This document shows positions 40,368 through 45,398 of a stretch of DNA of 45,398 nucleotides, piece after piece. Position numbers and translations under genes: made by a program. The DNA is from Schlesneria paludicola DSM 18645 (GTDB lineage: Bacteria > Planctomycetota > Planctomycetia > Planctomycetales > Planctomycetaceae). Position 1 is the stretch's first letter, and each line of letters opens with the position of its first letter. Where the stretch lies: contig CAMAYU010000028.1 in NCBI GenBank assembly GCA_945862235.1, positions 1 through 45,398 on the forward strand, in the 5' to 3' direction. The notes below the pieces were generated by a model. The model saw only the letters and a list, made by a program, of their open reading frames with translations. It searched no databases and was not told where the DNA came from.

Positions 40368-43300
40368 CACATCGTTTACGGCTACTTCAGTGGCAGGTGT
40401 CATCTCGGCGACCTCACTTCGCGGAGCCTTCTTATTGGGGGACTTGCCGTGCGAAAAGGATTGCCGGAATTTCGACCAGGAGCGGTAGAACTCCATCCCG
40501 CTGAGCAGCGCGGCCAGTGAACAGGCGGCACCATTCCAGATCTCGGTCGGCCAGCCGATGAGTGGCGCTCCGAAATAGAAGGCCGCTGCGGCAGTCGAGA
40601 CGCTCAGTAAGACCGTCTTGGCGATCAACGTCGAAAGCAGGAGCTTGGTGGTGTGTCTCGCCAGAGCCGATCGGGCGGACTGATGGGCCACTTGTCGGAA
40701 TGATTGCAAGTGGTCTCGAACGGCCTGTCGGTCCTGCTTGTGTTTCGGTCCGGCCGTCAAGTGCGAGCGATCCGCAGGATCGAACGGAATCTCTTCTGCC
40801 GCAGCAGGTCCGTCTGCGGAAGCGCCCGAAGCACGGGTTGCGGATACCGCCAGTGACTTCGCTTCTTTGGGCGAAACAGTCGCGCCACCGCGTGACCGCG
40901 ACAGTAGCCGCGCCATGTAGTTTTCGACGGAGTCATCTTCGTCTTCGGCCACGGACGTACTGGCCTGAGACGCTTCGGGAATCGGACTGGACTCTGTCGA
41001 GGTCTCACTCGTTTCGTGAGACGCTAGGACCTCGTCCGCTGTGTTTTCCTCGTCGCTGGTTGCGAGGCTCGATTCATTCAAAGACTCGAGCGATTCGCGG
41101 TCACTGCCCGCCTGAGCGAACGTGCCAACATCGTCGGACCGTTCGTCGTCGGATCGGTCGTCTTCAAGTGAGGTTTCCGCCGGACCGTCTTCCTCGGAGC
41201 TGGCGGGGCTTGCTGATTTCATGTCGAACATCTGCGCCAACTGGGCACGCAGACTCGCCAGAGGATCGCTCGATGCTTCCGCGACCGGCTGGTGTGGCGG
41301 CGCGCCGCCGTCGGGCGCAGCGATCAATCCCTCGGCGATTTCGCGTGCTATATCGTCCTCGTAGCGTGGGCCTTCGCAGACGGGAATCTCGCTGGATTCG
41401 CATTCCTTCCACCAGGCGGGCCGCTCACTCGCTCCGCATGCCGATCCGATCTCGGTTTCCGGTTCGGATTCCGTGTCTGTGACTTCGGGAATGAGGAATT
41501 CTTCGACAGCAGGCTTGGTGAAGCAGGACTCCGCGAAGGCCGCTTCGATTGCGGAGAAATCGACGACGGGGATTTCAATGTCCGTCAGTTCCAGGGCCAT
41601 GTGTTCTTCATCCGTGAGCGAAGCCACAGCGGACTCCGTGGTCGGGATGTCTGACTGGACCGATTCCGACTCGAAGTCGATCGCTTCTCGCACGGAAGAC
41701 TCGACCGAGAACAACTCCATTTCCGAAGCCTCTGCACTCAAGTCCTCTGACTGAGCGCACTCGGCTGCCCCTTCGGCGAACCGTGAGTTGTCACGTCTGA
41801 CTTCGTACTCGACAGGTGTGAAGTCCGACTGCAATGCTTCGTCGGGTGCAACTTCCGAGAACTCGAGCAGCGCGTTATCCGTCTGGATTTGCCCACACTC
41901 AGCAGACCCAATCTCGGCTTCAGTCTCGACCTGATCTTGATCAACGAGTTCGCACACCGTTTGTGCGGCGTCAAATTGTGTGGCGTCAAATTCGAACGAC
42001 TCTTGCGCCGCGCACCCGGTCTCCGCCGCGTTGCCAATCGCTGGTTCAAACTCAAAGTTCGCGGTGGCGGGAAGCAGGACACCGAAGACACGGTTGACCT
42101 CGGCGAGCGTCTCGTCGATGGAGAGTGACTCGTCCAATGTTGCCGTCGCGGTGTCGTTCGTCTCGAACAACTCTCGTTCGGCGGCAGGCTCGGCATCAGT
42201 CCTGTCGAATGAGCGGCACCAAATTTCAACGGAGTCTCCGCTAGAGAAATTCTCTTCCGACTCACCGTTGGGAATCGCCTGCTCGGGATTCAGTGAAGCG
42301 GCGACACTCAACGGGGCCGTTCCCTGCAAAGCGGATTGCTTGTCGCTCATGCGCTCAGTGGAAGACGAATCAAATACCGGGATTTCGGTGGCCGACTGCG
42401 ACGTGTCGTAGAGCGAATCGTCCTCCCAAAAACGGTAGCTCTTCGGCTCTGATCCGGTTGACGATGGACTCGAGTCCGAGATCGAGACCGTGTTGAATGG
42501 CAATGAGTTCGAGGCGCCTTCGTCGTCTTCGCCAGCGTCGTCGAGTTCCAATTCCTCAACGACGGCGTTGTCGTACTGGGCATCGCCGCCAATGGACTCT
42601 TCACTTGGAATGATGTGGTCTTGTGACATGCCGCTCAGAGTGTCATCGCTCGGTGGCAGGTTTAAGCCCAAGGACTCGTCATCCGGACGCTCCCCGTCGG
42701 GTGACGAAAGAACGAGCGGCATCGGCTCATACTCATCGGCGACGTTCTCTTCCTGCGTGGCCACGGCTTGCGTGTCGTCGTCGAACGTGGCCTGCGATTG
42801 CAGTGCGTGAGTCGGATCGGTCGCCCATTCGCTGATGTCAGGCGAGTCTAACTGAACAACTTGCTGAAAAGCGTGGGGCACGTTTCCAACGTGGCCGATT
42901 TCATCGGGGAATGAGCACGATGAAATCGTACTCCACGACTTATTCGACAGGCTGTTAAGCTGCGCGAGTTCGTCGCTCTCTTCCACAACGGTGATCGTCT
43001 GATTGACGGTAACCGTCTGATGGAAAAGGTCCGGCGACGGCAATTGCACGTCGGCGTAAGGATCGACGAAGCGATCGCCCGCGACGGATTCGTGACGGTC
43101 GTTCGAGTCAATTCCATAGCTCGACTCCCAATCCAGCGCGTTGAATGCGGGAGGCTCGGCGATGTTCAAGTCACCGGTTTGAGCGATGGCCGATTGCGGA
43201 TTGCCCACGACGAGCGGCGGCAAATCGACATTGGCGTACGGATCAACAAACGGCTCGTGAACGTCGGCATCGCTTTGTGAAGCAGACCCGCGCAGTACTT

Positions 43301-44441
43301 CGGCTTCAGAGGGACCAAGCCCACGTGCGCCGGTTCCCAAAGTTCCGACGGTGAAAGGAGCGGCCACAAAATTCGTGGCCAAATGCTGCTGCCCCGACTG
43401 CAACAGTTCGGTCTCAACCTGGCGCAGTCGTTCCCGCGTGTGAGTCCGTTCCGTGTCATCGGTGGTTACGGCGGACGGTTGCGACGGAACGGTTGCGTTT
43501 TCCATTTCAAAGCGTGTGCGCGCGGCTTCGCCCGCGCGGCGCAGATTGTCCAGTTCGATGCGGTCGGCTTGGAGTCGAGCCTGTTCTTGTTCGAGTTGCT
43601 CACGGCGTTCGGTGAGTTCAAACCGCTCCCGCTCGCGAATCGAGGCGGCTGCCACGCGCTCGGTCATCAATTCGGCGCGATCTCGTTCGAACTGCTGCCG
43701 AGCCGCGAGAACCTCCGACTGCATCGCGATGGTTGCGAGACGTTCCTGAGCGACTTGAGCATCACGCTCTTTGATTGCGGCCAAATGCTGCTGCCGTTCA
43801 CCGGCGAACTCCATCCGCAAAGACTTCACCGTGAGATGATCATTCGACAATTGCGATCGCAGCGCGGCCAGTTCCCGCCGATCCCGTTCCAGTTCCGCGT
43901 GTGTTCGCTGAATGTCGGATCGTTCGAGGTTCAGGCGATCGGCGTCGGCCGACAGTAAGGCGCGGCGTTGCTCCAGCGATTGGAGTTGTTCGTTCAATTC
44001 GGCCGACGTGCGGCGATAGGAGGTGTCCCATTCCTGCCACAGCTTTTGGTGGCGAGCGTACTCTTCCTCAAGTTCCCGTCGCGTGGCGTCCTTCGTGATT
44101 CGCAGTTGTTCGTGTTCGTGAATCAGCTGGGAATGCTGTCGCTGCGCTTCGGCTTCGCGTTCTTCTACGCGGGCAATCCGCTCCTGAACCTGTTCCGTTT
44201 GGCGAGCCAGTTCGTCCGCACGCTTTCGCAATTCTGCTTGTTGCTCGACAACGTCGCGACGCCCGATGGCCAACGAATCGAGGCGCGCGGCCGTATCGTC
44301 GGGAGTACTCGGTCGCTCGGGGAGTGGTCGATTCAACTCAGCCAGTTTGTGCGAAATCTCGTCCAACCGCAGATCGAGAGCCGGTGTTGATGACACGAAA
44401 GTGGAAGTCGGTCTCGCAGCGCTGGCGCCACCTCGCTGCAC
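40362..44441 (-). CDS. Very large coiled-coil/acidic membrane protein (possibly the C-terminal part of the FHA protein)
   Basis: The frame encodes about 1359 residues from a GTG at 44439-44441. Residues about 20-330 are a long coiled coil (repeated E/R/Q/L heptads such as RADELARQTEQVQERIARVE). Around 400-480 the motif DPYA(N/D)V(D/Q)LP occurs twice. Residues about 480-1200 are extremely rich in Glu, Asp, Ser and Ala, so probably disordered. Near the end are two hydrophobic segments (about 1267-1290 and 1303-1318) and a basic tail, suggesting a membrane anchor at the C-terminus. No ATG or Shine-Dalgarno suits the start. The frame is the same as that of the upstream FHA ORF, 17 codons beyond its stop, so this is likely one protein split by a TGA. 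A structural or scaffold role is inferred. Confidence 0.85.
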   Translation of the reverse strand: MQRGGASAARPTSTFVSSTPALDLRLDEISHKLAELNRPLPERPSTPDDTAARLDSLAIGRRDVVEQQAELRKRADELARQTEQVQERIARVEEREAEAQRQHSQLIHEHEQLRITKDATRRELEEEYARHQKLWQEWDTSYRRTSAELNEQLQSLEQRRALLSADADRLNLERSDIQRTHAELERDRRELAALRSQLSNDHLTVKSLRMEFAGERQQHLAAIKERDAQVAQERLATIAMQSEVLAARQQFERDRAELMTERVAAASIRERERFELTERREQLEQEQARLQADRIELDNLRRAGEAARTRFEMENATVPSQPSAVTTDDTERTHTRERLRQVETELLQSGQQHLATNFVAAPFTVGTLGTGARGLGPSEAEVLRGSASQSDADVHEPFVDPYANVDLPPLVVGNPQSAIAQTGDLNIAEPPAFNALDWESSYGIDSNDRHESVAGDRFVDPYADVQLPSPDLFHQTVTVNQTITVVEESDELAQLNSLSNKSWSTISSCSFPDEIGHVGNVPHAFQQVVQLDSPDISEWATDPTHALQSQATFDDDTQAVATQEENVADEYEPMPLVLSSPDGERPDDESLGLNLPPSDDTLSGMSQDHIIPSEESIGGDAQYDNAVVEELELDDAGEDDEGASNSLPFNTVSISDSSPSSTGSEPKSYRFWEDDSLYDTSQSATEIPVFDSSSTERMSDKQSALQGTAPLSVAASLNPEQAIPNGESEENFSSGDSVEIWCRSFDRTDAEPAAERELFETNDTATATLDESLSIDETLAEVNRVFGVLLPATANFEFEPAIGNAAETGCAAQESFEFDATQFDAAQTVCELVDQDQVETEAEIGSAECGQIQTDNALLEFSEVAPDEALQSDFTPVEYEVRRDNSRFAEGAAECAQSEDLSAEASEMELFSVESSVREAIDFESESVQSDIPTTESAVASLTDEEHMALELTDIEIPVVDFSAIEAAFAESCFTKPAVEEFLIPEVTDTESEPETEIGSACGASERPAWWKECESSEIPVCEGPRYEDDIAREIAEGLIAAPDGGAPPHQPVAEASSDPLASLRAQLAQMFDMKSASPASSEEDGPAETSLEDDRSDDERSDDVGTFAQAGSDRESLESLNESSLATSDEENTADEVLASHETSETSTESSPIPEASQASTSVAEDEDDSVENYMARLLSRSRGGATVSPKEAKSLAVSATRASGASADGPAAAEEIPFDPADRSHLTAGPKHKQDRQAVRDHLQSFRQVAHQSARSALARHTTKLLLSTLIAKTVLLSVSTAAAAFYFGAPLIGWPTEIWNGAACSLAALLSGMEFYRSWSKFRQSFSHGKSPNKKAPRSEVAEMTPATEVAVNDVV

Positions 44442-44492
44442 GGGTTCAACGGGTTCAAAAGAACCGGTGACTCCAGCCGTGACGCCGTCTCC

Positions 44493-45248
44493 TCAAGCTG
44501 ACGCCTTAACGTGACCTATCGCGCCTGTCGAATTCGACGATACCACCGACGGCACGATCACGACGGGTGAATGAAAGATGGGCGCGACGACCTTCGGCTC
44601 AGCGGTCCCGCTCTCGGGCGTCTCGCCGACGCCATGTCCATGCGCGGCAAGCGATCGTTCCACCGGAATCAGAACTTCCACGCGGTGATGTTCGACTGCT
44701 TCGACGGCGACAGCCGGTGCCAGCGTGCGGAACATGCTCGGAGCCAGCTCGCTCGATTTAGGTGACGCGTGTGCCTGCCCCGACGAAGTTCCAACTCGCC
44801 ACGATGGTCCTGTCGAGGCATTGCGATTCAACAAGTCATCGCTGGGAAACAAGCCATCGTCGTCAAACGTCCCCGTGTTTGAAGCTTCAAAGCCCTCTAG
44901 CTCATCGGCGCGCGCGGCACGAACACGAAATGTCAGCGGCCCGAGACTCAAGCGGTCTCCCGGTCGCAAGGCCATCTCCGATACTGGTCCCTCATTGATC
45001 CACGTCTGCGGATGAAGTGCCTTTACCACCGTCCGGTGTTCACTCACGACGATCAATGCGTGGCGCGGTTCAACATTGTCGGCGCGGACTCGCACTGTGC
45101 ATTGACTGTCGGTGCCGAGCAAATGCCTGCCCAAGCCAAGGCGAATGGTCGGCAGGCCGCAATGTTGAGGCGGTTCCAACACCAGCGGTGTTGAGAACTT
45201 GGTGTACGCCAAGCTGCGAGTGGGAGGCTTTGCGATGTGGGACGGCAT
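44493..45248 (-). CDS. FHA-domain protein (in-frame upstream of the coiled-coil ORF)
   Basis: From the ATG at 45246-45248 the product has 251 residues; the same frame is open, without a stop, to the right edge, so the true start may be further upstream. Residues about 30-110 form an FHA domain: PTIRLGLGRHLLGTDSQCTV (strand with the conserved G-R), VEPRHALIVVS (the S/R-H motif), and WINEGPVSEMALRPGDRLSL with GPLTFRVR. FHA domains bind phosphothreonine peptides. The remaining residues are a flexible Ser/Ala/Val/Pro-rich linker ending at TGA 44493-44495. The linker composition continues unchanged after the TGA into the next ORF. It could be a stand-alone FHA protein or the N-terminus of a roughly 1630-residue protein interrupted by a nonsense codon. 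Confidence 0.82.
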   Translation of the reverse strand: MPSHIAKPPTRSLAYTKFSTPLVLEPPQHCGLPTIRLGLGRHLLGTDSQCTVRVRADNVEPRHALIVVSEHRTVVKALHPQTWINEGPVSEMALRPGDRLSLGPLTFRVRAARADELEGFEASNTGTFDDDGLFPSDDLLNRNASTGPSWRVGTSSGQAHASPKSSELAPSMFRTLAPAVAVEAVEHHRVEVLIPVERSLAAHGHGVGETPESGTAEPKVVAPIFHSPVVIVPSVVSSNSTGAIGHVKASA

Positions 45249-45398
45249 GCAATGCCGTTCAGAGTTTGAGGGGGCAGTGTTGCGAAAACCCCTTTGCACG
45301 TTGGCGTTCGGACTCCGATGCCAGACGTTGTTTGGGGGGCTTTGGCGGGCTGTCGGATTTCTTGCGCGGCCAGTGACGACGTGATTTGGGGCCGGTGC

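Noticed and set aside
44493-44495. TGA as a selenocysteine codon
   Set aside because: No adjacent selenoprotein-like context or recognisable SECIS hairpin was seen, and neither FHA nor coiled-coil proteins are known selenoproteins.

Overview
The window looks like a chromosomal segment of a planctomycete (Planctomycetota, probably a Planctomycetales/Pirellulales-type genome). The evidence is taxon-typical content: several secreted 'planctomycete cytochrome C' proteins (CxxCH heme motif followed by DUF1587/1592/1588 or DUF1549/DUF1553 domains), Tat-exported DUF1552 proteins, leucine-rich-repeat fusions, a DUF2752 protein, many lipoproteins, high GC, and a dense load of intergenic palindromic repeats. 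No rRNA, tRNA or CRISPR array was recognised.

Region 1 (1-14801, all minus strand) is one long, probably co-transcribed cluster. In transcription order it holds an SGNH-hydrolase/LRR protein, a DUF1592-type cytochrome (copy C), a secreted family protein (Hyp-B), a DUF1552 protein (B), a short transposon-like element carrying a 67-residue membrane ORF, a second DUF1592-type cytochrome (B), a second DUF1552 protein (A), Hyp-A, and a third DUF1592-type cytochrome (A) cut by the left edge. The gene content is mirrored around the small element. The likely job is an envelope or extracellular redox/catabolic module; the substrate cannot be read from the sequence.

Region 2 (15503-28341) holds a UbiA-family prenyltransferase (probably menaquinone synthesis), an ADP-ribosylglycohydrolase, a secreted PQQ-type sugar dehydrogenase fused to a diheme cytochrome tail, a Tat-exported DUF3500-like protein, a secreted alpha/beta-hydrolase-like protein (BPSS1187 type), a DinB-like DUF1569 protein, an ALDH7-type aldehyde dehydrogenase, and a DUF1549/DUF1553 cytochrome. 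The last two carry in-frame insertions made of dispersed repeats.

Region 3 (28497-37631) holds a TPR lipoprotein with a very long low-complexity tail, hisF, and a minus-strand group with a sugar-type ABC binding protein, an RbsC-like permease fused to a C-terminal LRR, a single-pass protein of unknown function, and a secreted terpene-cyclase-like repeat protein upstream. No ABC ATPase gene is present.

Region 4 (38020-45398) holds a DUF2752 membrane protein, two tandem paralogous lipoproteins of unknown function, and a huge coiled-coil/acidic protein preceded in the same frame by an FHA-domain ORF. The two are separated only by one TGA codon, so they may be one gene.

Most intergenic gaps contain perfect or near-perfect palindromes of several families. 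The best mechanistic finds are (i) a 367-369 bp element with 22-bp terminal inverted repeats and an 8-10 bp target duplication (7347-7734), (ii) repeat-derived peptides inside ALDH7 and the DUF1549/1553 protein, (iii) the FHA/coiled-coil in-frame stop, and (iv) the permease-LRR fusion.
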